A DNA stretch of 64,000 nucleotides from Russula earlei (taxonomy: Eukaryota; Basidiomycota; Agaricomycetes; Russulales; Russulaceae), in the NCBI GenBank assembly GCA_025769875.1, contig JAGFNK010000086.1, positions 62,001-126,000 on the forward strand, given 5' to 3'. Under the pieces are notes generated by a model, which saw only the letters and a list, made by a program, of their open reading frames with translations, was not told where the DNA came from and did not search any database. Position numbers and translations under genes: made by a program. Shown here in pieces: positions 23,293 through 35,283 of the stretch; position 1 is the first letter of the stretch; each line of letters starts with the position of its first letter.

Positions 23293-24366
23293 TCATCTAG
23301 CGGCGCCGAAGCCTCGACCGAGTTGATGGCGTCTCTTGCAGGTGGAATTTTCCAGTGGCGCTTTGACATCTTTTTGAAATCCGAGTTCCGTCAATATTGT
23401 TGGGCATGGCTGGCGTCGAGGGCGTCGACCTAAAAACCCGTAGAAACAGCGAACATCTATGACGACATTTGCGCCTGATTTGGAAATAGCGTGAAGAAAT
23501 GGGAGCCAGGGATGTGCCATGGGAGTAGCGTCGCGGCATACAGGGATGCGAAGGATGTCAAGTACCCAAGAAGCATCCAACCAATCGTGTTGCTGATCGG
23601 GAGGATAAAGTCCACGAGGCCGATGACAAAAAGAAATATGGAAGTTTCCGAAAGTACCGTGGCAAAGCGTTCGACAGTCGAGAGGAGGGAGTGAGACACT
23701 CGCGCAGGCGTATCGGGTAGGCGGTTCTGTTTGAGCGGGTCGACGTCTTGCAGCCACCATTGTTGTCCAAATATACACAGGACGTAAGCGACGCTCAAGC
23801 CCAAGCTCAGGAGCCACATGACGGCGACTCGGACTGACAGACGGACTTGGTTGCTCTCCGAACGGCATAGCATCCAGGCTGAAAGGTAGAGATGGTCCCA
23901 CGGACATGTCACCAGGGATCACCACTACCAGTCGCTGTGAGTTCTGGTCGAACAAGGCGACGGCATGGTCGGTCACGTCCGGCGACAGCTTGTTGTAATT
24001 TTCGATGACGAACATCGAGACCGTTGCCACGAACAGAACACCCTGTTTGAACGTGGGTTAAGCGGTGGGGAATCCGCGCCGCATCGGGGGAACACGCACA
24101 AAGAGTATGCTCTCCGAACTGCCTTTCCAACTCTCGAACATCACGTGATGCTCGGACTGGGTCGGCCTTGTTTCGGGCGCATCCCCACCACCTGAGCCGG
24201 GATGACATCCCGTAAAGTCGAGCATTTCATCATCTAGATGCAAATTTATCAGCAACGATCGACGACGCTGTAGCAGCGCCCGTATAAACGTACCCGGCTT
24301 GGCACACCCACGGCTCCGCTCGGATACCGAACCGGCTTCGAGGTCCACGCGAGAGGAGACGGACAT
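23293..24366 (-). pseudogene. DUF6535-family membrane protein, probably truncated
   Basis: A start at 24366 opens an N-terminal exon (about 24294-24366), followed after GT-AG introns by a segment with MFESWKGSSESILF, then GVLFVATVSMFVIENYNKLS (near 24050-23930), then SNQVRLSVRVAVMWLLSLGL and a second hydrophobic stretch (SETSIFLFVIGLVDFILPIS). This order is the fungal DUF6535 domain, an agaricomycete-expanded membrane family of unknown function. The frame stops at 23457, or continues to 23293 if another intron is used. That is shorter than many relatives, and a transposon end lies just downstream. Either a short gene or a 3'-truncated copy. Confidence 0.7.
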
Positions 24367-25649
24367 GAGGAGAGCGAGGTGTTGTCAGAGTGAACGCGCT
24401 AAGACGCGTACGGGGTGAAAGGTGACTCTTTTTTAGTCCAATGGCCGAGCTTTATAGTGTAATCGACTTCCGAGTTGAGCCCTGGGTTGGCGCAGCCATG
24501 GGAGCATACCGTATTGGGGCGTAGATCAGAGCTCTGACGGTGACATGACAGGGAGAGACGTAATTGAATACAACAGCATCGCCAGCATAGGATTTATTCG
24601 CGTATCGGACGGATTGGAAATTTCGACTTTGTTGTGTGCAGGCGGCGGTGAATTGTTCCAGGTCGGGAATGTTTGGCATTATAATAGCCTGTGGGCGTCC
24701 ATAGGTGTCGGCCTTCGCTGGGACGTCTCCCTGATTCAAATTTCGACTCCGGTTATTGTTTCCGTCCCCGCTTTTTTAGTCTCAACCTGGCTGTTGTATT
24801 TCTCTTGTTGATGAACATCCGTGGAGACGGTGGAGTCGCATGGGCCATCCCAGTGGCACGCTGCCTCTCCCTGCCTCTCAGGCGCAGCAAACAATTGTCA
24901 GAAGAACGACGCTTTTATCAAGCAAGTCGGATATCAATGCTACCGACAGCTTCCCTCTGCCAATGATCCCATTCGTACAAGTCTTCTCAAAGTCCCTAGT
25001 ATCCCAGTCGCTGGAGCGCCACAACCAATGGGTCTCATTGGGCATCGCAATACTGAGATTGACATTTGCGGTGATGCGTATCTAGTCTTTTTCGGCAGCG
25101 TCGTATACTGTACCTCCCCAATATGAAAAGCACGTCACACCGCTTGCTTGACCCAGCCACAGAACTGACGTCGGGACACACAAACACGAACTAACAAATT
25201 CAGACGTCGGCCTCTACAAATGACTGGCTTCTTTTTCTTGTTTGCCACCTTCAAGGTCACCACCTCTGATGTCAGAGTCACCATCTTTCTCATTCTCTTC
25301 CGCTGAGAAGGTCCCACAGACCCTTTGGGTTTCTGCTTCCTCAATGTCTTGGAAGTTGACTTGGAGTCAGAATTCAGGACAGTGTCAGAGCCCAGGATGG
25401 TGCTGACACTGGAAGTGGAGAATATGGCTGTTTTGATGACAGAATCCATAGCATCAAACAATGGCTCTTTGAGACTCACCTGTTACCAAGTGGTTTGGGG
25501 TCTGGAAGATGCTGGACACCCAAACTATGGACTGCATCATTTGCATCATGCATGTGTGCATCAGATCTTGACTGTTTATGTTCCTTGATATTGCATTTGG
25601 AATGTGTTGATTGTATCTTTCTGAAGACATGTTAAAGAAGCAATAAATC
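24367..25649. other. Intergenic, edge of transposon island 1
   Basis: No recognised gene. From about 25,130 CpG dinucleotides become scarce and the sequence takes on the TG/CA-rich look of the island. A minus frame at 25135-25479 is rich in Ser, Thr and Lys and may be part of a decayed element; no domain is identifiable. Confidence 0.45.
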
Positions 25650-26080
25650 ATATAACTTCTGTTCCAGATGTTTCTGTACTGCCATGTATGTCAGTTTCCT
25701 GATTGAGGAAAGTACTTATGACACTGAGATTGCTACTATGGAAGCACTTAATGCTTCCAACACCAAGATCATTTACAGCGGAAGCAACTATTGCTTCCAT
25801 GAGCCATTCTTGCTACTATAGCACCTATCAGTACTTACAGTAGTGAGAACCTTATCCCTGAGGGCTATATAAAGCCCCTGGTTCATAGCAGTTGAGCCCT
25901 AAGCTCAACTTGGTTTGCCAATCCCAAACAGTTGACTCCTGCCCTGTCTGCAGAGCCCCTCTCATCTTAACTGACATACTCAAGAAGGACATAACACTCC
26001 TTCCTCTCCACAAGTATTGCATGCTTGACTCAAGCATATCTGCATTGGTAGGACATGTTTACAGATGTGACAATTGAAGG
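25650..26080 (+). repeat. Possible decayed LTR or promoter remnant
   Basis: A TATATAAAGCCCC box lies at about 25866, followed directly at about 26,080 by gypsy reverse-transcriptase sequence with no gag or protease between. It also contains a short palindrome around GGAAGCACTTAATGCTTCC (near 25742). It does not match the 3' LTR of the same relic at 32,524, so its origin is uncertain. Confidence 0.35.
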
Positions 26081-26706
26081 AAATCTACAACCAGTACAAG
26101 ACTACAGAGCCCTGAACATAGCAACTATCAAGGACATATATCCACTGCCACTAATTCCTGAATTAATCAACAAACTCCAAGGAGCCCAATACTTTACCAA
26201 GTTCAATGTATGATGGGGATACAACAATATCCACCTAAGAGAAGGCAATGAGCATCTTGCAGCATCCAAGACACCATTAGGACTTTTTGAACCCCTAATA
26301 ATGACATTTGGCCTCTGCAATGCCCCAGCCACTTTCCAACATTTTATGAACACTATCCTAGTGGAATACATTGCCACTGAACAGCTGGTCATTTATCTAG
26401 ATGATATATTAATCATGGCACAAACCTTGAACAAACTAGATGGTTGGATGCATAAGGTCCTAAAGACACTTCAAGACCACAACTTATATTTGAAACCAGA
26501 GAAGTGTGCCTTTCAACAAACCTCTATTAGTTACCTAGGCATCAATATCTCCCAAGGATGAATATCCATGGACCTAGACAAGTTGATAGGCATTACAAAA
26601 TGGCCTACTCTGACCAATGTTACTGAAGTACAAGCATTTCTAGGATTCTGCAACTTCTATCAATGATTTATCCATTAATACTCATGGATGGCACAACCCT
26701 TGTTTA

Positions 26707-27118
26707 TTGCCATTTTCAGCGCACTTGGCGGAGCTTGAATTCCACCCAAATCGGCGCAGAAACCCCCTCAAACATGTGGGATGAATATCTCCCTCAAAAC
26801 AGCTTCAATTCATATGAAATTTATTGTCCCTGAATCGCCTGAATGAGGGCTAGGCAGCCCCATTGTTTTCATGAGATTTGAGTGAGAATTGGTGGAGCTG
26901 GACTCAAGCCACCTCCACATGTGTATTAGATGAATTACAACTCAAAATCATGGTCTATATCTATTATTTCTCCCTCATGTTGTACCCATGGGCTGTCTTG
27001 AGGCAGCCCCATAGTGTTTTTGACTCAAGTGTTGTGGTGTGCAACATTGTTCTCAGTGTGATCAGAGTGACGGCCAGCCACTCATTGCCCCTCTCACCTC
27101 TCCATTCTGACCATCCTT
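26707..27118 (+). repeat. Left 412-bp terminal inverted repeat, copy 1
   Basis: Matches the reverse complement of 29175-29586 closely and also both arms of copy 2. It contains a short frame repeated in all four arms (starting MSENWWSWTQATS), which is a passenger of the repeat, not a gene I can support. Confidence 0.85.
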
Positions 27119-27277
27119 TGCCCTCATTCCCACCACACCCACTGTCTCAGCTGCATCAGTCACACCGCTCCCTTCCAACTTGCATTTGGCCCTCCACACC
27201 CACAGTCGCAGCCGTGCCAGTCACACTGCCTGCATTGACCTGCCATCTGTCTTCACCATGTGCCACACTCCTTCAGC

Positions 27278-28812
27278 ATGCCAACTCAGTTAGAATACCT
27301 CAAGCTCAAGTGGGATCTGGAGGACCTTATCACCTCCTTGTCAAGACTCTGCATGTGTGACCGGGAAGACATAGACGAATACTACCGGAGTTTCAGGGCA
27401 ATCTGTGGTCCCCTTGTCCATGTGTGCCGCCTGTGCTACAAAGATTGCAATGAGTCATTCTGGCTTGGACTCCACCCAGATGACCGCTGGATGGTCTCCC
27501 AACATCTCGGCCCCTGGGCACCTGAACAAACAGCAGAGGCACTTTGTTGATTTCTGAGAAGTATTCGACACACTAGTCAAGATATTCTCTCAGTGTCCCT
27601 GTGACATTCAGCGGGAACACCAACTCTGCTCTGCAGACAAAGACGAAGACGACTACACATACCCTGCACCCATGCCCGCTCCAGCCTCCGTCCCTACATC
27701 GTGCACCATTGCCTCCACCTCGCCTGCCTTGCCCATTGTCCCTGCAGTTCCCACCTCATCCGCCATTCCCATCACCTTGTTCACTGCCCCCATCCTCGAC
27801 TCGCCAGCCATCATCGCCTCGGCTCCACCTGCCCTCACCGTCCCAGCATTGCCTGCATTCACCATTGTCGCCACCTCGTCTGTCCCCGCCGCCGTAGCCT
27901 CAGCCGTGACATCGCCTATCGCCACTGTCCCCGTCTTTGCCCAATAAGCTCCCGTGCCCTCAGTGTTGCCTGCTATGGCCACTGTCTCAGCTCCATGCAC
28001 AACCACCATCTCAACCTCGCCCACCGACATTTTAGCACCACCCACCACTTCAGCCCTTGCAGCCTTGTCTGCCACCCCCACCTTTGTCTCATCCACTCCC
28101 GCGCCCTCAGTCGTCTTGTCGCCCTCAGTCTCGTCCGTTGCCACAGTAGCCTCAGTCGTGCCAGCCACTGACTTTGCATCAGTCTCCATCTTAGCCTCGC
28201 CTGTACTTGTCAGTTCAGCCCAGTCTGTCATAGCACCAGCATTGCCAGCCGCCAGCCGTCTCCACCCTGCCCTCAGCCTCAGCCTTCTCAGTCTCAGCCG
28301 CTGCCACCATGCCCCTAGTTTTGCCAGCTGTCTCCATCGCCCCAGCTTCAGATCAGTCAACTGCCGCCACTGCGCTCTTAGCCTTGCCAGCCACCTTAGT
28401 CTCGTCAGCTGCCACCATAGCCTCAGCCTCAGCCACCGATGTCTTAGCGCCACACACCGCTGCCTCCACCACCGTCTCACAAGCCACCGCTGCCATGCCC
28501 TTGTCAGCCACAGCCACCGTCGCCCCTGTGTCGCCCTCAGTTGTCACCTCCACCCCATCCACCTCCACAGTCACACCAGCTCAGTCTGCCGCCACCTTCT
28601 CAGTCTCAGCCTCAGTCTTCTCAGTCTCAGCTGCCGCTTTAGTAGTCTCATGCAACACCAGCACCGCTGCACCATCACAACCCCCTACCACCAGCACCAC
28701 CCCAGAAGACCAAGAAGGCCTTGGCCACGAACTTAGCCACAACACACCACAACAGGAGCAGAAGCCGCCACCACGCCGCTGCTGCCGCCGCCACAGGAGA
28801 AGCAGTCGCTGA
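27278..28812 (+). pseudogene. Gag-like protein with Ala/Ser/Thr/Pro-rich tail, copy 1
   Basis: Starts MPTQLEYLKLKWDLEDL. A motif with REDIDEYYRSFRAICGPLV and FWLGLHPDDR resembles the capsid region of fungal gypsy Gag proteins. The frame breaks near 27550 (TGA) and again at 27945 and about 28,250, each time resuming in another frame, so it is a pseudogene. The tail of several hundred residues is almost only Ala, Ser, Thr, Val and Pro, ending with PEDQEGLGHELSHN. The low-complexity GCC/TCA composition also leaves the opposite strand open. Copy 2 (59982-62284, minus) keeps a longer intact tail. No zinc knuckle, protease or polymerase follows. Confidence 0.65.
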
Positions 28813-29174
28813 CGCCAACAGCACACTGCACGCCGCCTCCCACATCACCTCCCCATCTGTTTGCGCACTCTTGCCCATGTCTGCTGCCGACACTTGCAGT
28901 GGAGATGACCCTGCCACCACTGCCACAAGATGACAGATCCCACCCCCATGCAAGCCGCCCCATGCATCCTCTTTCTCAAGTCCTCGCCACCTACGTCTCT
29001 ATCTACGAACTCACGCTCACCGCCTACGCCTTTGCTCCTCATCCATGCCTGCTGCCACCACCTGCAATGGAGACAACTCCTGTATATAAAAACACCCTAG
29101 TTACTCTGTAGTAGAAAGAGTTCAGAATAGGACCCCTCTTTGCAACCCACTCCTCTCTGTCTGTGAAAAACAAG

Positions 29175-29586
29175 AAGGATGGTCAGAATCGAGAGGCAAG
29201 AGGGGTGATGAGTGGCTGGCCATGACTCCAATTGCACTGGAAACAACATTGCACACCACAACACTTGAGTCAAAAACACTATGGGGCTGCCTTAAGACAG
29301 CCCATGGGTACAACATGAGGGAAAAATAATAGATATAGACCATGATTTTGAGTTGTAATTCATCTAATACACATGTGGAGGTGGCTTGAGTCCAGCTCCA
29401 CCAATTCTCACTCAAATCTCATGAAAACAATGGGGCTGCCTAGCCCTCATTCAGGCAATTCAGGGACAATAAATGTCATATGAATTGAAGCTGTTTTGAG
29501 GGAGATATTCATCCCGCATGTTTGAGGGGGTTTCTGCACCGATTTGGGTGGAATTCAAGCTCCGCCAAGTGCGCTGAAAACGGCAA
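29175..29586 (-). repeat. Right 412-bp terminal inverted repeat, copy 1
   Basis: Partner of 26707-27118; ends GCTGAAAACGGCAA directly before TA. The promoter-like block at 29081-29140 (TATATAAA, CTCTGTAGTAG, GTTCAGAA) lies just inside this arm and is missing inside the left arm, making the element asymmetric. Confidence 0.85.
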
Positions 29587-30869
29587 TAACTTAACAAAGA
29601 AAGAAAGCCCCTTCAAATGGGAGGAGGACAAAGAACAAGGATCTAGAAAATTAATCCAAGCATTCATGACAGCCCCAGTTCTCATGTTACCTGATCATAC
29701 TAAACCCTTTTGACTCATCTGCAATGCAAGTGACTTTGCAGTTGGTTCAATTTTAGAACAACCTGATGAATTTAACAGATATCACCTGGTAGCCTATTTT
29801 TTGAAATCCTTGGACCCTGCACAATGAAATTACATGATTTATGATAAAGAACTCCTTGCAATTGTCTCATCCCTCTGGCACTTCTGACACTACCTTGAGG
29901 GCACCACACATCTGGTTGATCTATGGACAGACCATAATAATTTGACATACTTCATGACAAAACAGAAACTCACTTGATAACAGGCCCGATGGGCACTCCT
30001 TCTCAGCAATTTGACTTCACTATCACACATCACCCAGGAACCACAAACAAAGCAGATGGTCTGTCCAGGTGGCCAGACTTTAAAGAGGGGATACAAAACA
30101 AAAATGAAAGAAAGGTGCTCCTGGACAATAAATACTTTAAAAACAGAGCAACATGCACCTCTGCTACAGAACCAATCAGTGACCAAGACCTTTGACAGCA
30201 ACTACAATCTAGCAAAGACTACAACCCAGAAGTATCTAATGCATTGGCAATCATTATAAAGAATGGACCAAGATGATTGTCCAAAGGTCTACAGGACTGG
30301 AACCTTGAAGATGGACTAATATTATTCAAAGGAAAAGTCTACAATCCAAACAATGACACCCTACAAATGAAATTTCTGAAACTACATCATGACTCCCTTG
30401 CCACTGGACACCCTGGCCAATGGAAAACTTATGAACTAATCAGCTGAAACTATCAGGTGGCCAGGAATGCTAACCTATGTCAAAAGTTATGTAGATGGCT
30501 GTGCAGTTTGCCAAAGCACAAAAAACCACCCCAAGACAGAAACACCCCTAATACCAATCACCCCAGCCAGAGAAGTATGGAAAAGCATCACCATGGACTT
30601 TATCACAGATCTACCAACTTCACAAGGTTTTGACAGTCTCCTAGTCATTGTGGATCAATTCAGCAAAGCAATAATTATCACTCCTTGTCACAAAACAATC
30701 ACAGCAGAAGAAATAGCAACACTAATCATGAACTAATGTCTGGAGAAGAATAGGCCTCCCATTGCAAATAATATCAGATAGAGGCCCTCAATTTGCAGCA
30801 AAGGTTACTCAAGAATTATGGAGGAAATTAAATGTCAAAATATCACTCAGTACTGCATACCACCCACAG

Positions 30870-31462
30870 TGTTACGGCATTGTGGTCATTGGGGCATTAG
30901 CTCAGAGTTCAGTGGGGCCAAGTCCCTGTGACTTGGTTCAAGGGTTCAGTGGGGCTGGCTCAAAAGGACTGGATCAAGGGTTTAGCATCTCAAGACTTAA
31001 GTCAGATGATGACTCAGCCTGCAGACAGAGTTGATCTTCTGGTTTCACAGAAGAGGAGGACAATGCGAGAGAGGCAGAGGAGGAAGAGGAACACAAGGGT
31101 TCCTTGAGGTGTGCTCAGGTCAAGCAGAGTGTAAGCCAGCACAAGCAAGTTGTGATTTGAGAGAGGATACAGGTCAAGGGATGTGACAGAAAATGGGACA
31201 AAGCTAAGCTTGGGGCATTCCCCAGCTTTTGCAGGTGCTTAAATATTGTATCTAGCAAGGCTGTACAGTACCATATGTGGAACAATAGATAGTAATGGAC
31301 AAGTAGCAAAAGGAACTCAGACAATGGGTGAAACACAACAGATGAAACAACAAGGGATGATCAACATCAAGGGATGAAATGGTAACCATGGGGACAAGGG
31401 AGGAGGATGTCAAGGAGTGAAAAAAGGTTGGCAACGAACTGAAAGGAGGGTAGATCATAACA
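30870..31462. repeat. Solo LTR (family E), TSD CACAG
   Basis: 593 bp starting TGTTA and ending TAACA, flanked by CACAG at 30865-30869 and 31463-31467. It sits in the integrase core; removing it rejoins YHPQ to the following DRETE-like sequence. A partial relative lies at 54543-55025. No internal region remains, so it is a solo LTR from recombination. Confidence 0.88.
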
Positions 31463-32523
31463 CACAGATAGACAGAGAAACAGAATGAGTAAACCAAGAA
31501 CTTGAACAATACCTTCAAATAGTTTGCAACCACCAAGCTGTCAATTGGGCAGAACTGGTCCCCTTCATGGAGTTTGTGCATAACGCCAGACAACACAGTG
31601 CTACTAATAAACCCCCTTTTGAGGTCTGGTATGGCTTTAACCCAACATTTGCCCCACCCCCCTTGCCTTTACATCAAAATTGCCCTCAACCCAAGAACAA
31701 TTAACAAGGCTAAACCAACTTAGAGAAATAGCGGCTTCCCTGAACCAAGCAGCTGAAACTATGAAACAATCAGGACCTCAAACCTTGACATTTTGTTTTA
31801 AAGAGGGAAATCAAGTATGGTTGGAAGCCACAAATCTACAAACCACTCACCCAAAAGCAAAACTAACCCCTCGACACTATGGACCATTTAAAGTTGTCAC
31901 TGCATATCCAGTAAATGTTCGCCTTGAATTACCAAGGTCTTGGAGGATACACCCAGTTTTTCACCATTCCCTGATTAAACCTTACAAAGAAACAATTGCC
32001 CATGGTCCTAACTTCCCAAACCCTCCACCCATACTAATCAAAGGAGAAGAACAGTATGAAGCAGAACAGATCTTAGACTCTCAACTCTCTCCAAACCACA
32101 AAGGGATTCAATATCTAGTTAAATGGAAAGGATATGCCGCTGCAGAGAATACTTAGGAACCAGCATCTAACCTATCAAAAACACAACTACTAGTCAAAGA
32201 CTTCCATCAGAAATATCCAAAGGTGCTTTAACCAGTTCCCATCAGGGGTAACCCCTAAACAGCAACTTCCATCATGACTTTGGTTGACAACTACCTCTAT
32301 CCCTATTACCAAAGAACCTTTCAAAGACCCCTTGCGAATCACCTGTACCCAGGCAACCACAGCTATCCCTAAAGTAACTTGTAGAACACAAGGGAATTCC
32401 CCACAGACAAACAGATTTCATTCCTTCATATGCAAACTACCCCATCAACCCTACTCCATCTTTCAAAGAAACAGGAAATCCCTGCCCATTGCAGGAGCAA
32501 CAAGTCTATAAAGAGAGGATGAA

Positions 32524-33150
32524 TGTTATGAACCAAGGCCAAGTCCTGGCCATTTATTGTCCTATTTTCACCCAAGAGAGCCCTCTCTCACTCTGCATCA
32601 CTGTTCCACTTCTATTTCATGGGCTACTCTTCCTATGGTACAAGATATTGCTGTTACAAAGGCACTATGACATGATTAGGCACCCATTTCCTAATCAGGT
32701 AATCATTGCAGTGGCAGCCACATGGCCACTCAGCCACCAGGGACCCAAAACAATGGCATGAACCCTTATAATTTGTTGCACAACTCATATGACATCATTC
32801 AGCTCCAATGACATCATGGCTGACTGAGTGACTCCACACTGACCTCATCTGCTCACCAAGCACTCCACAGTGATGTCATAATGATGTCATCACTTTACAA
32901 TGATCAGTAATACACTCAGTAAGCCCCAAACCTGACACAAGTGAGTTTATGCCTCTACAGTCCTATTGGACAGTACGAAAGAGTCTAGAATAGTTCCTGT
33001 TCTTTGTAATCAACCATGTACACAGTATATAAGCCCCAATGTAGCATGGCAGTCATCAGACTGTCCATTTGTGATACTCTCCACTTCCTGGGTACTCCAT
33101 TGTGACTGCTCAGTTTAAAGTCTTCTCTTATCCTGAAGGTACTCTTCAAT
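32524..33150 (+). repeat. Probable 3' LTR of gypsy family B
   Basis: Begins TGTTATGAACC after a purine-rich tract (AAAGAGAGGATGAA), the expected polypurine primer site, and contains a TATATAAGCCCC box near 33019. The right border is not clear because the matching 5' LTR is missing. Confidence 0.5.
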
Positions 33151-33383
33151 GACCACCTTGTCTAAAGCTCCTTCACCACACTGGCCTCCAGCCTTCACCT
33201 CTGCCTTCTGCAACATGTACCAGTCCCCATCTAGTGCCTCCTAGTCATTTGGCTCATCCTCTTGTTCAACACCACCTATGTTGCGTACCATCTGTTCTAA
33301 CCCTTGCCCACCTGCTCCTAAGTCCTTAGTGATCAGCAGTATGTGTCTTGACAGAATACAATATGGTCCCTCATTCCCCAGAC

Positions 33384-35283
33384 ATGTCTGCCTCCTGAGG
33401 CACCCATTGATACTACCCTTGCTGTCTTTGATGGACCCCTCTCACCTGACTCCATCTCCAATCTCTTGAAGACCCACCCAGATATTTTGTCTGAAACCTT
33501 ATACACCATCATCATTGGCCTTATTACCACCCCCAAGAAATGTGACCTTGACCAATGGACCCAACTCCTCAAACTTGAGGAACAACTCCACAAAGCACAA
33601 CTCTTAGATAAGAGGGTGAAGAGTTTGGAGAAACAGCTGGATGCTGTCAAGACTCACTGTTGAACAATCCAGTTCAAGAGCAAGGGATGAGTTCAAAGAC
33701 AAGTCAGTAGACGTCTAAGACAGTGTGGGCAAGAAGTAGAGTCCAAAGCAGTACCAAGTACCAAAGAGGTATGGTTACTGGTAGAGTCAAGCAGGTATGC
33801 AGGGAAGAGGCCAGAATGGTCACAAGGGGATGGTCCTTAAAGGAGTATCCCAGGGATAGAGAGTGCTGTAAACAAATGGACAGTCTGAAGACTGTCTGCT
33901 ACTTTATTGAGCACTTATATATTACAAGAGGACTGCTAAATAGGGAACAAGTCATAACCTTGTTATCAAGCACAATTGACAGATGAGTAAGAAGCTTGGA
34001 GTATGCTTACTGAGCATGCTCAGTCATGCTCAGTAAGCTGCTGAGTAAGAAGGCTCCTATCAATGAGTAAGAGCCTTTACTGTCCATGTGTTCACTGCCT
34101 TAGTACATGTGCAAAGCACCTGATCCATTTACTGTTAGTTAGTTTAGGGCCAGTCATTTGAGGACTTGTAGTTTGGTTCAGGGAATAGAGTTGCTTATAA
34201 GGCCCCTTATATAGTTCTATTAGGGTCATTAGAGTCGACCCTAGTACTTGTGTTAAGGTCCTTAGTATTGCTTTATAGTTCATTCTATGGTTATTAGAGT
34301 TAGTCTAATAACACATTGTAGGGCTTTTAGTATCTTGTTAGTGCCTCTTGTAGGGCACTTAGAGTCATCCTAAAGGGTCCTTAGGGAGGCTATAATACTG
34401 TCCTTTATTGTTAAAAAGGTTGCCACTAAGTGGGGCTTGTTATATGTTGATTGTGCTGAGAATTGCTCGTGCAACAATGTGTGCATGATATTGTGGACAC
34501 CTCTACTCACCCCTTTTGTCCATGTGAACAGGGTGGCACCATAGAGGCTGGGTTTCCTCTACTAAGGAAGGGTCCTTCAAGGGCCCTCTCCAGAAACTGG
34601 TTCATGACAGATGCCACCCAAGACCTACTTATGGCCAAGGAGCAAAGGCTCATTGAAGCACCTGAAGGTTATGTCACCAACCTTGGACAGGCTCTAGACT
34701 TCTGGCTCCCAACCACAAATGGGAAGTTCACCCTTGCACAATTCATCAGGCATTCCAACACATCCCCTACTAAAGTTATTGGAATTCCTGGAGAGATCAC
34801 AGACAAGATGGAATCTGCCATGGAGGTTTATGCCTCCCCAGTCAACAATCGAGACACCACTCTATAAACCCTTCCCCTTTGGCTTGTATGCCAACTCTAA
34901 GCCTCATCAGCCACCTTTCACTACCTCTATGAGGCTGCCCAGAAGGAACTTGATTGGGGAGTTGTGGCAGATGTCTACCACTACCATGAGCTCAACACCT
35001 AACTCATGGATCTCCAAGCCAAGAGTGAGGCCCTTGATGTGGACATGCACATTACCAGAGAGGCCCAACTCAAGTGTTGGTATTGCCTCAAAAGCAGCAC
35101 AACTTTCTCTTTGCCTCACCCACCTCCAATGTTTTGACAATGAAGATCACTTCCCCAAACCAGTTATCCCCAAACTGGTCCCCACTGGTTGGTGTCATCC
35201 TAGCTGAGGACATCCAGTCTTGTTGGAGGGTGGTGATACCATGTGCCCAAATGGGCACAAAGGCAAAGGCTGGGAATGGTAAA
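33384..35283 (+). pseudogene. Old copy of the gypsy family-C accessory ORF
   Basis: Parallel to the ORF at 42162-43083 in the young element: DTTLAVFDGPLSPDSISNLL, a coiled-coil stretch ending EKQLDA, then after a 965-bp solo LTR (33645-34609) DLLMAKEQRLIEAPEGYVTN. The frame is broken several times. Differences from the young copy are largely CG to TG or CA. It runs into an old LTR at 35234-35584, showing that the ORF sits at the 3' end of this family in both copies. Confidence 0.75.
33645..34609. repeat. Solo LTR (family D), copy 1, TSD GATGC
   Basis: 965 bp starting TGTCAAGACTCACTG and ending GGTTCATGACA, flanked by GATGC at 33640-33644 and 34610-34614. Removing it rejoins the accessory ORF (KQLDA then TQDLL). 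Other copies are at 55130-56093, 56273-56603 (truncated) and 57093-58044. Confidence 0.9.

Larger units (their letters stand above)
26707..29586 (+). mobile_element. Long-TIR, TA-flanked element with gag-like ORF, copy 1
   Basis: 2880 bp bounded by inverted repeats of about 412 bp (26707-27118 and 29175-29586), starting TTGCCATTTTCAGCGC. TA flanks both sides (26705-26706 and 29587-29588). Removing the element plus one TA restores the host gypsy frame exactly (QPLF-NLTKKES), so the insertion boundaries are certain. Inside, plus strand, are a Gag-like ORF and a long low-complexity tail (27278-28812), then a TATA-like promoter block pointing the other way near the right repeat (29081-29140). No transposase, reverse transcriptase or integrase is present. 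The second copy is at 59151-62854. Confidence 0.85.
26081..32523 (+). mobile_element. Ty3/gypsy pol relic (family B), nested insertions
   Basis: Decayed pol of a chromodomain-type gypsy element, 5' truncated: gag and protease are absent. Reverse transcriptase spans 26081-26706 (YLDD motif in VIYLDDILI). RNase H resumes at 29589 (PFKWEEDKE, then WTDHNNLTYF near 29925). Integrase runs from about 30300 (HHDSLATGHPG and GCAVCQSTKNH zinc motif, then TMDFITDLP) to 30869 and resumes at 31468. The C-terminal part (31680-32170) holds a GHFKV-like domain and a chromodomain (YLVKWKGY). Many in-frame stops are TGA where family C has CGA or TGG, pointing to C-to-T decay. Two inserts interrupt it: 26707-29586 and 30870-31462. 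Confidence 0.88.

Noticed and set aside
25892..26077. RING-like CPVC motif in a short frame
   Set aside because: Only one cysteine pair, lies in a probable LTR remnant directly before gypsy RT.
27653..28480. 275-codon antisense ORF in the gag element
   Set aside because: Reverse reading of the GCC/TCA-type low-complexity tail; the sense strand carries the capsid-like motif.
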